Source of the DNA: an uncultured Lentisphaeria bacterium
Lineage (GTDB): Bacteria > Verrucomicrobiota > Lentisphaeria > Victivallales > UBA1829
NCBI GenBank assembly: GCA_949282305.1
Contig: CASDPB010000093.1
Span: 1 to 64,000, forward strand
Length of the DNA: 64,000 nucleotides
Direction: 5' to 3'
Positions within the stretch are counted from its first letter, which is position 1. Every line of letters starts with the position of its first letter. The position numbers and the translations under genes were made by a program. The notes under the pieces are model-generated. The model made no database searches and was not told where the DNA came from. It saw nothing but the letters and a program-made list of their open reading frames with translations. Shown piece after piece: positions 9,081 through 18,532 of this stretch.

Positions 9081-9428
9081 TTACGCCTTGAGCATCACCA
9101 GCATCATTTTGAACGCGGTGACGGCTTCCAGGGCGTGCGGAACGTTTGCCGGCATGATGATGCTTTCCCCTGTTTTCAGGTGATACGGCCTGCCGCCGAT
9201 CGTGATTCTGACTTCTCCGTCAAGGATGCAGACCATTGCATCGAATGGCGCGGCATGTTCGCTGAGCCCCTGATCTGCATCGAAGGAAAAGAGCGTTACC
9301 GTTCCTCCGCCGTTTTCGATGATGGTACGGCTTACGACCGCTCCCTCCGCATAGGCAACCTGATCTGCCGGAGTGAAGACCTCCGTCTTGTGCAGTGACG
9401 GACAATTTGATTTTGAACAGTTTTCCAT
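9081..9428 (-). CDS. Small cupin-domain protein
   Basis: 115 residues from ATG 9428, selected because a GGGGGT ribosome site lies 6 nt upstream; the longer frame has no comparable signal. It is a single beta-barrel cupin with HAAPFDAMVCILDGEVRITIGG and PANVPHALEA as the two cupin motifs. The first motif keeps only part of the usual His/Glu metal set. The N-terminal MENCSKSNCPSLHK contributes two cysteines. Similar small cupins bind metals or small ligands and often respond to stress; no substrate can be assigned. Confidence 0.85.
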   Translation of the reverse strand: MENCSKSNCPSLHKTEVFTPADQVAYAEGAVVSRTIIENGGGTVTLFSFDADQGLSEHAAPFDAMVCILDGEVRITIGGRPYHLKTGESIIMPANVPHALEAVTAFKMMLVMLKA

Positions 9429-9638
9429 AAGATACCCCCTTTGCTTTATGGATTCCCTTTCACTTTGGAGCTGTCCTCCTGAAGTTATTATATCATGTTT
9501 CCGCGGGAATGCAAACCGGGATGAAACATTGGTTTTGTCAATAACCGGCATTGAATTTATCAATATGGCAGACTGTTTTCTTTGCTGTATGGTATCGGCA
9601 GTTCAAAACACTGTAAACAACATAAGGAGGTTTCGGCA

Positions 9639-11810
9639 ATGGAGACATTGGTTTTAATCGCATTCATCATAGTCATGATCGCGCCGATCATGCTGATTGC
9701 GGCGGGATATAAACTGATCTCGGCGGCAAAGGAGCTCAACAGCGGGAAAGAGACGCAGGAGAAAATGCTCCTGGCACTTCAGAAAATCCAGGCGGAGCTT
9801 GCGGCTCTGAAAAAGAATGTCGGAATCATTCCGCCGGAAAAAGACATGTTGTGGCAGAAAGACGCGGCGGAGAATGCCGGAAAACAGACTGCCGCAGTTC
9901 CGAAAGATGGAAAAACTGTTTTTGTGTCTGCCTCGTGCGAGCCGGAGACGAAAGGCGGAGAGGAACGGAAGAACGCTCCGTCGGCTCCCGTCCTTGTCTC
10001 CACACCGGAGAAGAAGCGGGAGACAATATCCCGTCCCGAAGCCGGATGCGGCATCGCTTCAGAGAAGAAGCCTGCGCCTTTGCAGAACGCGGAAGACTTT
10101 TCCGGTGCGCGCGAGTATCAGGCTTATGAGCTGCCGAAGAGCGAATTTGAGAAACGGACGGAAGAGGCGTTGCGGAAAATCCGGAACTGGATCTGCGTCG
10201 GGGAGGAGTACCGGAACAAAGAGATTTCCGCCGAGTATGCCGTCGCCACAACATGGCTGATCCGGATCGGAATTCTGATTCTTGTCTGCGGCGTCGGTTT
10301 CTTCGTGAAGTATTCCATTGACAACAATCTTGTGCAGCCGGAGGTGCGCGTTGCCGGCATGTTGTGCGCCGCCTGCGGAATGGTGCTCGGAGGGCTTTCT
10401 TTTGCGGAGAAGCGTTACCATGCCGTGGCGCTCGGGATCATCGGACTCGGTTTCGCGACCGGTTATCTGGGGGTGTTTTCCGCCTGCCGCATGTATGATC
10501 TGATCGGTTGGATGTGGGCGTACGGCGCCATGATTTTCATCACGGTCTGCGCCATGTCTCTTTCCATCCGCCGCAGCTATCTGTTCCCGGCGCTCGTCGG
10601 AACCCTCGGCGGTTATCTGACTCCTCTTCTGCTCAACAGGGGAGGCGGCGACGTCTGCGTTCTATTTACCTATCTGACGATTGTTTCCGTCGGCATGGTT
10701 CTCTGCGCCTGTTTCCGCAACTGGAAAGTCCTGAACATCCTCGCATTCATGCTCAACACTGTTCTTTACTGCCTGGCGTCTTTCAAAGGAATCCATGCCG
10801 GCAATTATCTTGCCTGTATTCTTTTCTTTGCCTTGAACTACATCCTGTTCGCGTCTCTGCCGACTGTCGGAATGCTGTTCCGCAAGGCGAAAATCACACT
10901 GGTTGAAATTCTTCTGCACTGCGGAGCTCTGATCGTGTTTCTCTACCTGTCGCTGCCGTGGGCGCTCCGGTACGGAGCCGATGATAAGATTGCGGCATGG
11001 CTGGTGCTCGGCATCGCGTGTTTCTCTCTGATCCAGCTGCCGCTGGCTTATGTTACGAAGAATGAAGACCGGAACTGGAATCTGATGCAGCTTGCATTCG
11101 CATGTGCCGGATTCGCGTTGTTCGTCCCGCTGATGTTTTCAGGCGTCTGGATTACGCTGACATGGGCGGTGCTGGCTGTCGTCATGATGGTGCTCGGCAC
11201 GAAGATTCCGAACCGCTTTCTGCGTATGTCCTCCCTGCTGCTCTACCTGATTCTGGGAATCAAGGTTTTTCTGTGGGATATTGTCCGGGGGGATTTTTTC
11301 ACCGGACTGGCTTATGGCGCGGCGCTTGAAAACCGTCTGCTGACGGGAGGCGTTTTCATTGCCGCCCTGTTCCTCGGAGGGATTTTCCTGCGGTCGGCAT
11401 CGGAACGGGATACCCGGGAGAGCAATTACGATTTGGGCGGAGACTGTTCCAGCTTCGGACGGAGGAGCTTCTTCCTTGCGGTTCCGGCGGTGCTGTTTTT
11501 CCTTTACAGTTCATTTGAGCTCCATCAGGCTCTGTGTGAATTTCTTGCCGGATTCAGCCGCGGCGGATTGTCCGTCTGGTGGGGGCTCTGGGCGGTGACG
11601 CTTCTGTTTTTCGGCATTACCGGTGGCAACAGGGTTTTGCGCAGGACTTCACTTTTCCTGTTCGGGTTCTGTTCCCTGAAGATTTTTTTCTACGATCTTG
11701 CGGATCTCTCTTCTCTTTACAAAGTGACGGCATTCATTGTCCTCGGCATTCTGATGCTGGCGGGCGCGGTGCTCTATGCCCGGTTCAAAGACCGGTTTTC
11801 GGAAAAATGA
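9639..11810 (+). CDS. DUF2339 polytopic membrane protein
   Basis: 723 residues from ATG 9639, preceded by AAGGAGG. It has an N-terminal membrane helix (about 4-25), a short coiled segment, and a poorly conserved cytoplasmic linker rich in Lys/Glu/Pro (about 65-195). Many hydrophobic helices follow to the C-terminus. The stretch beginning WLIRIGILILVCGVGFFVKY is characteristic of DUF2339. Function of the family is unknown; members are inner-membrane proteins. It is monocistronic, bounded downstream by an inverted repeat. Confidence 0.88.
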   Translation: METLVLIAFIIVMIAPIMLIAAGYKLISAAKELNSGKETQEKMLLALQKIQAELAALKKNVGIIPPEKDMLWQKDAAENAGKQTAAVPKDGKTVFVSASCEPETKGGEERKNAPSAPVLVSTPEKKRETISRPEAGCGIASEKKPAPLQNAEDFSGAREYQAYELPKSEFEKRTEEALRKIRNWICVGEEYRNKEISAEYAVATTWLIRIGILILVCGVGFFVKYSIDNNLVQPEVRVAGMLCAACGMVLGGLSFAEKRYHAVALGIIGLGFATGYLGVFSACRMYDLIGWMWAYGAMIFITVCAMSLSIRRSYLFPALVGTLGGYLTPLLLNRGGGDVCVLFTYLTIVSVGMVLCACFRNWKVLNILAFMLNTVLYCLASFKGIHAGNYLACILFFALNYILFASLPTVGMLFRKAKITLVEILLHCGALIVFLYLSLPWALRYGADDKIAAWLVLGIACFSLIQLPLAYVTKNEDRNWNLMQLAFACAGFALFVPLMFSGVWITLTWAVLAVVMMVLGTKIPNRFLRMSSLLLYLILGIKVFLWDIVRGDFFTGLAYGAALENRLLTGGVFIAALFLGGIFLRSASERDTRESNYDLGGDCSSFGRRSFFLAVPAVLFFLYSSFELHQALCEFLAGFSRGGLSVWWGLWAVTLLFFGITGGNRVLRRTSLFLFGFCSLKIFFYDLADLSSLYKVTAFIVLGILMLAGAVLYARFKDRFSEK

Positions 11811-11851
11811 CATGAAACAGAGCCGGATGGAAGTGCAGGCAGGGAGATTGA

Positions 11852-11885
11852 ATTGTCCCCGGTGTTTTCGTTTGCCGGGGACAAT
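11852..11885. terminator. Inverted repeat between convergent genes, probable terminator
   Basis: A perfect 11-bp stem, ATTGTCCCCGG (11852-11862) with CCGGGGACAAT (11875-11885), and a 12-nt loop, between the DUF2339 gene (+) and the glycosidase gene (-). It lacks a clear T-run on either side. Confidence 0.6.
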
Positions 11886-11909
11886 GCTGCATTCCGATTC
11901 TGGAATGAT

Positions 11910-14855
11910 TCATCTTAATACGAGAGTCGTGAAGGAAGAGGTGTCCTTGCGGTCCCCCAGCCCCGGAGCGGTCTGTATCCAGCCTTTGCGTCCTTTCCCG
12001 TCATTGTCATTGACCAGCAGTCCGAACAGAAAGCCGTTTTTAAGAGCATTCATATTTATTCCGAATGCCTGCAGGGGGAGTTCGGCATGATAGGTTGTTG
12101 CATGACCGCGGCGGTTCGTTTTCAGTACGGCTTGTTCTGGCAGTCCTGCATTGTTCCTGCCGTGTGGCGCCCGCCAGACGAAAATCTCCGGCTGTCCATC
12201 GGCAAGACGTGTGAAACCGATTTCCCAATAACCGATTTCTCCGGGAAATTGAAATGCAACCTGAATGTTGTCTCCCTGCCAGACATTTTCACCGGAACAG
12301 GGCTGGGAATGAATGTCATCGACAACTTCGACGTTCAGTATGAGTCTGCCGTCGGCATACCATAAGCGAATGTCGGCGGAGAGATCCTGCGGACCTTTCC
12401 AGTGCATATGCTGCATAAACGGATTGCCCGGATACAGTTCATGTCTTTGAGATGCCTGGTTTAAACGGAAATCAGGGGTGACGGGGTATGCCTTGGAAAT
12501 TAATTTTGCTTTCCGCAGGGGGATTGCAAAGGTGCCGGAAAGATTTTTTCCAATACGGCAGGTCAACTGTGCTTTTCCGTTTGTCGGCAGAACAGGCACT
12601 TGGAGATGTTGTCTGGTTTTGCCTTGAAGAATTGCTTCTGCATGACCTTCACCGCCGGAAATTCTGAACTCACAAGTTTCATCGAAGGGATTGAACAATT
12701 CCAGTTCAAGCATGGTTTTTCGCCCGGAAATATCCAGTGCCCCTCCGGTGACTTTGACCGGTGCTCCTTCCACCTGCAGGAATGATGCTCCGTCAAAGCG
12801 GAATGTGGAAGGTTCTGCACTCATCATCAAAAGAAATCTGTTGTCCTCCCCGACAAGCTGTTCCGCATTTCCCATCAGGTCAATGTGTTCTGCTTTGCTG
12901 GCATCGGTATTGATTACCATCAGTACCGGACTACTTCCCGGTTCATTCCAACCGGGCAGAAGCATTCCGTCCGGCGTCCGGAAAAGGTAGGCATAGACGC
13001 CTTTTCCGAAATCCAGCGCTTTCTCAAAACGCGCATGTCGAAAGAGGGACGTGATTGTATTGTATGCCGCATATACCGCTTTGGGGTAGAAATCGCGGGT
13101 CAGCATTCCAAAGTTGTGTTCTCTGTTAAGCGGATCAAATCCGTCATTGCGCAGGTCATACCAGTTATAGCCCGGGGCGCCCTCCGCCCAGCTGAAAATC
13201 AGTTTCTGGAAAAGCGAATACGCCTGTTCCGGCTCCACTCCTCCGACACTGGTCAGTCCGGTTTCATTCGGTATCCATGGTACAGTGATGTTCTGCTGCC
13301 GGAACATCTGCTTCATCGGCAGAATCTGATCCCGGTATCCTTGAAACGACTGGTGACCGTGAAAGGCAACGAGATCGTAGCTCCCGCGCCCTTCGGTCAA
13401 CGCACGCCGCATGAGACCCGGTTTCGGGGGACGGTCTTTTGCAAAATAATAAGCAAATCCTGCCGTGGATACGATCGCGTCCGGATTGCCTTGCTTTACT
13501 CCTTTGTAACCATGTTTCTGAAGTTCAATGTATTCATCGGGAGAAAAATTGGCGAAGCCGAGTTCCGGTTCATTCCAGACTTCAAAATACCGTATTTTTC
13601 CCCGCGTATGTGATGCGAGTTTTTCCGCCCATGCCGCAAACGTGCTGTAATCGGGGCGCTGGAATTTTTTTGAACCGGGATAGAAAGGTTTCCAGTCTTT
13701 TGCCACTGCCCAGTATGGCGTGTAACCGAGAATCGGCATCAGTTCAATACGGCGTTCTCCGAAAATTTCGATCAGCTTGTCGAAACGGCGTGTGTCCCAG
13801 TCCATGGCATTGTGGCGCTGGATGCTTCCCCATTCCGCATCCAGCCGCAGGAAGTTGGCTCCGATCAGTCCTGCGGCGAGCGCTTCTAGTTTCTGCTGTT
13901 CCTCCGGTACTCTTTCGGGATGAGAGCAGATGCCGAACCGGAAATTCCCTTCGGTATAGGGAACGGGTCCCGAAGGGATCATACGTATGAAGGAACGTCT
14001 TCCACTGATGTTTCCTGTTTTACCTGTCTGTGCAAGGATATAATCCACATACCAGATGCCGAGTCCCTTTTCAGGAACTTGAATTTCTGCCGTTTTTTCC
14101 TTGCCGGGATCAAGTGTGAATTCAAAGTGGAACGACGTTTTTTCCCCCTGAAAATTTTCCAGAGAGAGGGCGGCTGTAAATCGTTTTGCCTGTCCGGATG
14201 TGTTTTTGAATTTGATACGGGGCTGTACCGTTTCTCCCGGACGGATCAAGCGCAGCGGGTGTCCTGTTTCCAGGTCAACTCTGATACAGGCCAGATCACT
14301 GTCTGCACGTCTTATCTCAAGCGACAGGAATGTCAGAGTTCCTGAACCTGGAAGCAGTTCACATCCGAATCCCTGAAAACGAAGCGGCCAGTCATACTTT
14401 CCATTTTTGTTTTTCCCCCAGCTTTCATACTTTTTCTTCGGATTGATCTGATAGCGGATCTGCTGGATTCCTGCTTTGCCGCCCCGCAGAGGAAATGGAG
14501 CGGAACGGAACTGGAAGTATTCGCCGGAAGCATCCAGAAAGCGCAGGTTGATTGCCTGAACACGAGTATTTTCCCCGACATGGACGTTCAGAATGATTTC
14601 AGCATTCTCCAGATTCGTTATATGCAGCAGCGGATTGCGCAGTGCCAGTTCCAGAATTGAAAATGGTTTGCGGACAGCCTGCCATGACAGTATGGTTCCT
14701 TTATTTTGTTCCACCGCAGTGGCGGAACATTGACAGGCAATATTGTGCCTGTTGTTGGTAATCCGCAGCGGATTTTTCAGGAAATTCACCGTTTCATCTG
14801 CCTCTGACGGAAAAAGACAGACTGCCGACAGAATTATGATAAGCCACAGTTTCAT
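11910..14855 (-). CDS. Secreted multidomain glycoside hydrolase, clan GH-A (GH39/GH5-like) with C-terminal CBM9-like domain
   Basis: 981 residues with a signal peptide (MKLWLIIILSAVCLFPSEA). The N-terminal beta-rich region (about 25-300) resembles accessory beta-sandwiches. A TIM barrel spans about 305-610 with the clan GH-A pair: acid/base Glu429 in FEVWNEPE and nucleophile Glu531 in WIPNETG, 102 residues apart. A further beta domain follows. The last about 175 residues look like a CBM9/DOMON-type carbohydrate-binding domain (ADGRLILNVEVVDD, NIQVAFQFPG). It probably acts on a plant or host polysaccharide outside the cytoplasm; the linkage is not predictable. It is the last gene of a three-gene minus-strand set, 26 nt after the pseudopilin gene. 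Confidence 0.85.
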   Translation of the reverse strand: MKLWLIIILSAVCLFPSEADETVNFLKNPLRITNNRHNIACQCSATAVEQNKGTILSWQAVRKPFSILELALRNPLLHITNLENAEIILNVHVGENTRVQAINLRFLDASGEYFQFRSAPFPLRGGKAGIQQIRYQINPKKKYESWGKNKNGKYDWPLRFQGFGCELLPGSGTLTFLSLEIRRADSDLACIRVDLETGHPLRLIRPGETVQPRIKFKNTSGQAKRFTAALSLENFQGEKTSFHFEFTLDPGKEKTAEIQVPEKGLGIWYVDYILAQTGKTGNISGRRSFIRMIPSGPVPYTEGNFRFGICSHPERVPEEQQKLEALAAGLIGANFLRLDAEWGSIQRHNAMDWDTRRFDKLIEIFGERRIELMPILGYTPYWAVAKDWKPFYPGSKKFQRPDYSTFAAWAEKLASHTRGKIRYFEVWNEPELGFANFSPDEYIELQKHGYKGVKQGNPDAIVSTAGFAYYFAKDRPPKPGLMRRALTEGRGSYDLVAFHGHQSFQGYRDQILPMKQMFRQQNITVPWIPNETGLTSVGGVEPEQAYSLFQKLIFSWAEGAPGYNWYDLRNDGFDPLNREHNFGMLTRDFYPKAVYAAYNTITSLFRHARFEKALDFGKGVYAYLFRTPDGMLLPGWNEPGSSPVLMVINTDASKAEHIDLMGNAEQLVGEDNRFLLMMSAEPSTFRFDGASFLQVEGAPVKVTGGALDISGRKTMLELELFNPFDETCEFRISGGEGHAEAILQGKTRQHLQVPVLPTNGKAQLTCRIGKNLSGTFAIPLRKAKLISKAYPVTPDFRLNQASQRHELYPGNPFMQHMHWKGPQDLSADIRLWYADGRLILNVEVVDDIHSQPCSGENVWQGDNIQVAFQFPGEIGYWEIGFTRLADGQPEIFVWRAPHGRNNAGLPEQAVLKTNRRGHATTYHAELPLQAFGINMNALKNGFLFGLLVNDNDGKGRKGWIQTAPGLGDRKDTSSFTTLVLR

Positions 14856-14881
14856 TTGAGTGTCTCCTGTTTTGTCATTTC

Positions 14882-15658
14882 TCAGATACCGCCGCCATTC
14901 TGAAACCAGAATTTTGTTACGGCATTGACCGGTACGGAGCGGAATGTCGACCGATTCAGACGGGACGCATGACCGTCTGCGGCTCCTGCCGTTGCCGTCA
15001 TACCATGGCGCAGGTGAATTCGTGCCTCTCCTGCATCGACATTATCGCGCATTGCCCATTTCCAATATCCGTAATTATGCCATGCCGAATCGCTTTTCCC
15101 GTTCATTGTGTCGGCACACAGGTAGGTGCGTGAGGGAGCGCGCATATGTTTCAGACTGTAGCCCAGCATAGGGTCTTTGAAAGTAAGAAAATCGCCATAC
15201 TGATCCTCTTTATATGCCCAGTCGTAGCCGTAATTGTTCATCATGCCGTAAGAGATATAATATTCCCAGTTGTTTCCGCTTTTATTGATTTCCGGAGTTT
15301 TACGGCAGGATGGGCAGATCAGAAGTTTTGAAGGAATGTAACCGGAATCATACCTGTATGTGCCGTTGCCCATTGTCAGAAGCATTGTCCATGGACGGAA
15401 ATTGACTCCGGGGTAGGGCATTGCCATTACCATGTAATCGGAGTAGTCGGATGCATATTGAGTCTGTGCAAGCATAATCTGTTTCATGTTGTTGACACAT
15501 GCCGCACTGCGTCCCGCTTCCCGTGCCTTGTTCAACGCCGGCAGCAGCATTGCAGCAAGGATTGCTATGATTGCAATTACAACCAGTAATTCAATAAGAG
15601 TAAATGTTTCGATTATTTTCTTCCCTTCAGGATGCTGTTTTTTCATTTTTCTTCGCAT
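14882..15658 (-). CDS. Pseudopilin-like protein with prepilin-type N-terminus
   Basis: 258 residues. An 18-residue basic leader precedes [20 protein letters not shown], the class III (type IV pilin-like) signal and membrane helix, followed by [12 protein letters not shown]. Glu at mature position 5 is present, but the residue before the cleavage site is Thr, not the usual Gly. The C-terminal globular part has a Cys pair (LICPSCRKT) and the H-x9-DG-like end ([14 protein letters not shown]) of the PVC pseudopilin family. It likely anchors in the inner membrane and projects into the periplasm, perhaps as part of a secretion or glycan-handling pilus. It sits between a GntR regulator and a secreted glycosidase. 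Confidence 0.88.
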   Translation of the reverse strand: MRRKMKKQHPEGKKIIETFTLIELLVVIAIIAILAAMLLPALNKAREAGRSAACVNNMKQIMLAQTQYASDYSDYMVMAMPYPGVNFRPWTMLLTMGNGTYRYDSGYIPSKLLICPSCRKTPEINKSGNNWEYYISYGMMNNYGYDWAYKEDQYGDFLTFKDPMLGYSLKHMRAPSRTYLCADTMNGKSDSAWHNYGYWKWAMRDNVDAGEARIHLRHGMTATAGAADGHASRLNRSTFRSVPVNAVTKFWFQNGGGI

Positions 15659-15679
15659 GTTTTTCTTTCTCCTTCCGTA

Positions 15680-16750
15680 TTATTTTTCCTTGACGGATGT
15701 CGTGGATTTTCGTATAACGAAATCAGGGCGGACCAGCACTCTTTCGCATTCGATTGGAGCGGTCGCCGTCAGATTGTTCTTGATGATCCGGACAATTTCC
15801 CGGACCATGGTTCTTACATTGCGGGCAACAGCGGTTACTGGCGGTGTGTAATAATCCAGACGCCATGATTCACCAATGGCGACGATGCTGAGATCTTGCG
15901 GAATCAGAATCTCTTTTTCGCAGCAGAACCGGTAAACGGCAGGTACACTGTCTTCGCAAAGAGTAAACAGCCCGGTAAAATCCGGCTTTCTGCAACTGTA
16001 GCGTTTCTTCAATTCCTCATAAACTCTAGCGGGTGCGAAATCGCCGCTGTTGATGCCGCAGTCGATGACTTCCACCGGAATGCCGTGAAGCTCACTGTAC
16101 TGTTGAAATCCTTTGCATTTCAGGCAGACCCCTTCCGACTTCGGCTGCGACATGACCACTGCCAGTTTTTTATGTCCCAGTTCAATGAGATGGTGTGCTG
16201 CCTGTGCACCGCTGTACTCGTTGTCCAGCACAACGCAATTTACGGAAAGGTTGGCAATATCCCGCCCGAAAAATACATAAGGCAGTCCGTGTCCGTCCAG
16301 TTTGCGGAACAGCTCCGGCGACAACTTTTCCACATCATTGAGCAGAACAATGGCATCAAGTTTTTTACGGAATTTCTGCAATTCTTTCGGAACGCTGGCC
16401 TGCCAGTCAAAATGAAGAATTTCCAGTTCGTAACCGAGTTCCGGCGCCAAATCAAAAAAACAATGTTCCACAAACGTATACCAGTCCGACTGCCAGTGCG
16501 GCAGTGCAAGACAGATCGTCAACGGCGCATTTTCACGATATTTCAAAATTTCGTCCGTGATCAGCATGTTCCGGCGGGCATTCGGCTGAAGCAAGCCCTC
16601 TTCCACCAGCCTTCTGACTGCGGCGGTCACTGTCGCCAGACTGACTTGATAGTCATTCATGATTGTCCGTGAGGACAGGAATGACGCACCGGGACTGCAC
16701 CCAATGATATATTTTTTAAGTTTTTCATACAGTATCTCGGCTTTCGTCAT
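15680..16750 (-). CDS. GntR-type transcriptional regulator with LacI-like sugar-binding domain
   Basis: 356 residues: an N-terminal winged-helix DNA-binding domain (about 1-75, with SSRTIMNDYQVSLATVTAAVRRLVEEG) and a C-terminal periplasmic-binding-protein-like sensor (about 85-345, with NEYSGAQAAHHLIELGHKKLAVV and DLSIVAIG). This GntR-plus-Peripla_BP architecture is that of the AraR type. It probably represses or activates the downstream pseudopilin and glycosidase genes in response to a sugar. It is the first gene of the minus-strand cassette, with 21 nt to the pseudopilin start. An AT-rich palindrome lies just upstream of its ATG. Confidence 0.9.
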   Translation of the reverse strand: MTKAEILYEKLKKYIIGCSPGASFLSSRTIMNDYQVSLATVTAAVRRLVEEGLLQPNARRNMLITDEILKYRENAPLTICLALPHWQSDWYTFVEHCFFDLAPELGYELEILHFDWQASVPKELQKFRKKLDAIVLLNDVEKLSPELFRKLDGHGLPYVFFGRDIANLSVNCVVLDNEYSGAQAAHHLIELGHKKLAVVMSQPKSEGVCLKCKGFQQYSELHGIPVEVIDCGINSGDFAPARVYEELKKRYSCRKPDFTGLFTLCEDSVPAVYRFCCEKEILIPQDLSIVAIGESWRLDYYTPPVTAVARNVRTMVREIVRIIKNNLTATAPIECERVLVRPDFVIRKSTTSVKEK

Positions 16751-16760
16751 TTATATTCTC

Positions 16761-16789
16761 CTTGCATCTATATATAATTATATTGCATG
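16761..16789. promoter_or_regulatory. Candidate operator/promoter of the GntR cassette
   Basis: A perfect 12-bp palindrome ATATAATTATAT (16772-16783) is flanked by two direct TTGCAT copies (16762-16767 and 16783-16788), 11-38 bp upstream of the regulator start. The position suits autoregulation or a promoter. The remaining stretch up to 17055 holds no recognisable gene. Confidence 0.4.
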
Positions 16790-17055
16790 GATACAGAAAT
16801 GTCAATAGCGATTTATAAGAAAATGAGAAATTTTCTGTCTTTGCGGGAAAGACTGTTTCCGTCTGCGATTCAGTTCTTTTTCCAGAAGTATGCCGTTTCA
16901 GGTATCTGCGGAGGAAAAAATAAGAAAGACATGCCTTTGCAAGCTGTCCATGAGAGAGAATGATTCATAAATAACAGCGAAGAAGCGGCTTCATTCAGCT
17001 CTGCCGGAGCCAATTGCGCAGGTCGATCGCCACAAGCGAAATCTCCCGGAACCTT

Positions 17056-17290
17056 TTATTGTTCTGCATTGGGGCGGTTCATTCTTTTCCGCTCTGCTTC
17101 GGCGGCTCTTTCGATGGCTTCATAAAAACGCCTGGAGTTGTTGATGAGCTGCCGCTGTTCCTCATCGGTGAACTGAGACATGGCTTCATACTCAACCGCA
17201 CTTATTGCTTCAATGATTTCCCCGGCGAAAGCGGTTCCGTGCGGAGTCAGCCGGATGAGTTTTCTCCTGCGGTCGGTCGGATGCGGTCGC
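17056..17290 (-). pseudogene. MarR-family regulator, 3' fragment only
   Basis: About 78 codons reading leftwards encode the wing and C-terminal dimerisation helices of a MarR protein: RRRPHPTDRRRKLIRLTPHG, then a helical segment ending in RMNRPNAEQ. The N-terminal half with the recognition helix is absent, because the sequence to the right of about 17290 is rnfD on the other strand. The frame runs on to 17460 with no MarR similarity, so any predicted longer product would be chimeric. The truncation is a breakpoint, not a point mutation. Confidence 0.75.
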
Positions 17291-17849
17291 CTCCGCAACG
17301 CCTCTTGCCGCGGCAAAAGCCGTTGCCGGAAACGCGGCGGAGATTGCCCGTTACAATTCGTGGGATTTTCTCCGGGACGCCTTTCTCGGCAATGTGGGCG
17401 GAAGCCTGGGCGAGATTTCCGCACTGGCGATTCTGATCGGCGGAATCGCCCTGATCGCATTGCGCGTGATCCATTGTTACATCCCGCTGGCGATTTTCGC
17501 CACGATCACGGTATTCGTCTGGATGGTAAACCTTGTCAGTCCCGGATTGACGCCGGGACCGATGTTTCATCTGCTGACCGGCGGCGTGATGATCGGCGCG
17601 TTTTTCATGGCGACGGATATGGTGACTTCGCCGGTGACGCATCTGGGCGGAGTCGTGTTCGGCATCGGGATCGGCATCATTGTGTGCGTGATCCGCATCT
17701 GGGGTTCGTTTCCCGAGGGGATGAGTTTTGCGATCGTGATTATGAACGCGCTGGTTCCGCTGATTGATAAAATGTGTTACAAACGTCCGTTCGGCTGGCA
17801 TTCGTCTTCGGCAGGCATTCTCCAGCCGCGCAGAGGAGAGATCAAATGA
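17280..17849 (+). pseudogene. rnfD: Rnf complex subunit D, 3' fragment
   Basis: About 189 residues match the C-terminal half of RnfD. The fragment begins DAVASATPLAAAK, which contains the Thr (codon 17298) expected to bind FMN covalently, and continues with several membrane helices (ALAILIGGIALIAL, LLTGGVMIGAFFMATDMVT). Normal RnfD has about 320-350 residues. The first half is missing: the frame meets a stop at 17256 and no ATG lies in the retained part before the membrane helices. Upstream rnfC/rnfB are also absent. It overlaps rnfG by 4 nt as in an intact rnf operon. Either a rearrangement or a misassembly removed the 5' side. Confidence 0.8.
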
Positions 17850-18532
17850 ACCGGAAATCCGTGAATATGGTTTATCTCGGCGTGTTTCTCTGCCTTGTCT
17901 GCGCGATTGCCGCGGGAGTCATGGGAAGCGTCGCCGTTGTGACGAAAGAACCGATCGCGAAAGCGAAAATGAAGAAGATTTCAGACGGACTCCGCGCCGT
18001 TCTTCCTCCGTTCGACAACAATCCGATGGAGGATGTCAGGAGCTGCCGGGAGAGCGACGGTTCCGTGGTCGAATTCTACCGCGCGTTTCAGGACGGCAAA
18101 CCGGTCGGTGTCGTTGCGAAGGTGTCCAGTCCGATGGGATACGGCGGGCGTGTCGACGGGCTTGTTTCCTTCACGCCGGACGGGAAAATCCGGACGGTGA
18201 TCGTAACCGGGCATAATGAGACGCCGGGTCTGGGGACTCATCTGACCGACCGCAGAGAGGAGAAGACGCTCTCCACTCTTTTCGGCAGGGAAAAAAAGAA
18301 GGAGGGACTTCCCGCCAATCCCTATCTTGACCAGTTTCATTCGCACTTTGCGGGCGATGGCTGGGCAGTGCCCTGGAAGATCAAAAAGGATGGCGGCGAC
18401 GCGGATTATGTCAGCGGGGCGACTCTGAGTTCCCGTGCCGTGACGGATCTTGCATGGCGCGCCGCCTCCGCATTCCGGGAACACAGGGCGGAACTTTTGG
18501 CGCCCGAAATCAGAAAGGAGAATGTGAAATGA
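17846..18532 (+). CDS. rnfG: Rnf electron transport complex subunit G
   Basis: 228 residues from ATG 17846 (GGAGAG upstream; ATGA overlap with rnfD). It has one N-terminal membrane helix (about 9-31) and a periplasmic FMN-binding domain. The motif SGAT (190-193, in YVSGATLSSRAV) supplies Thr193 for phosphoester-linked FMN, and TGHNETPGLG is the other typical segment. It is a subunit of the Rnf ferredoxin:NAD+ oxidoreductase, which couples electron transfer to Na+ or H+ translocation. It appears intact but cannot be made with a functional RnfD from this locus as sequenced. Confidence 0.94.
   Translation: MNRKSVNMVYLGVFLCLVCAIAAGVMGSVAVVTKEPIAKAKMKKISDGLRAVLPPFDNNPMEDVRSCRESDGSVVEFYRAFQDGKPVGVVAKVSSPMGYGGRVDGLVSFTPDGKIRTVIVTGHNETPGLGTHLTDRREEKTLSTLFGREKKKEGLPANPYLDQFHSHFAGDGWAVPWKIKKDGGDADYVSGATLSSRAVTDLAWRAASAFREHRAELLAPEIRKENVK

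Noticed and set aside
17056-17460. 134-residue minus-strand protein as an intact gene
   Set aside because: Only the C-terminal 75-80 residues resemble MarR; the rest is antisense to rnfD, so it is a chimeric frame over a breakpoint.
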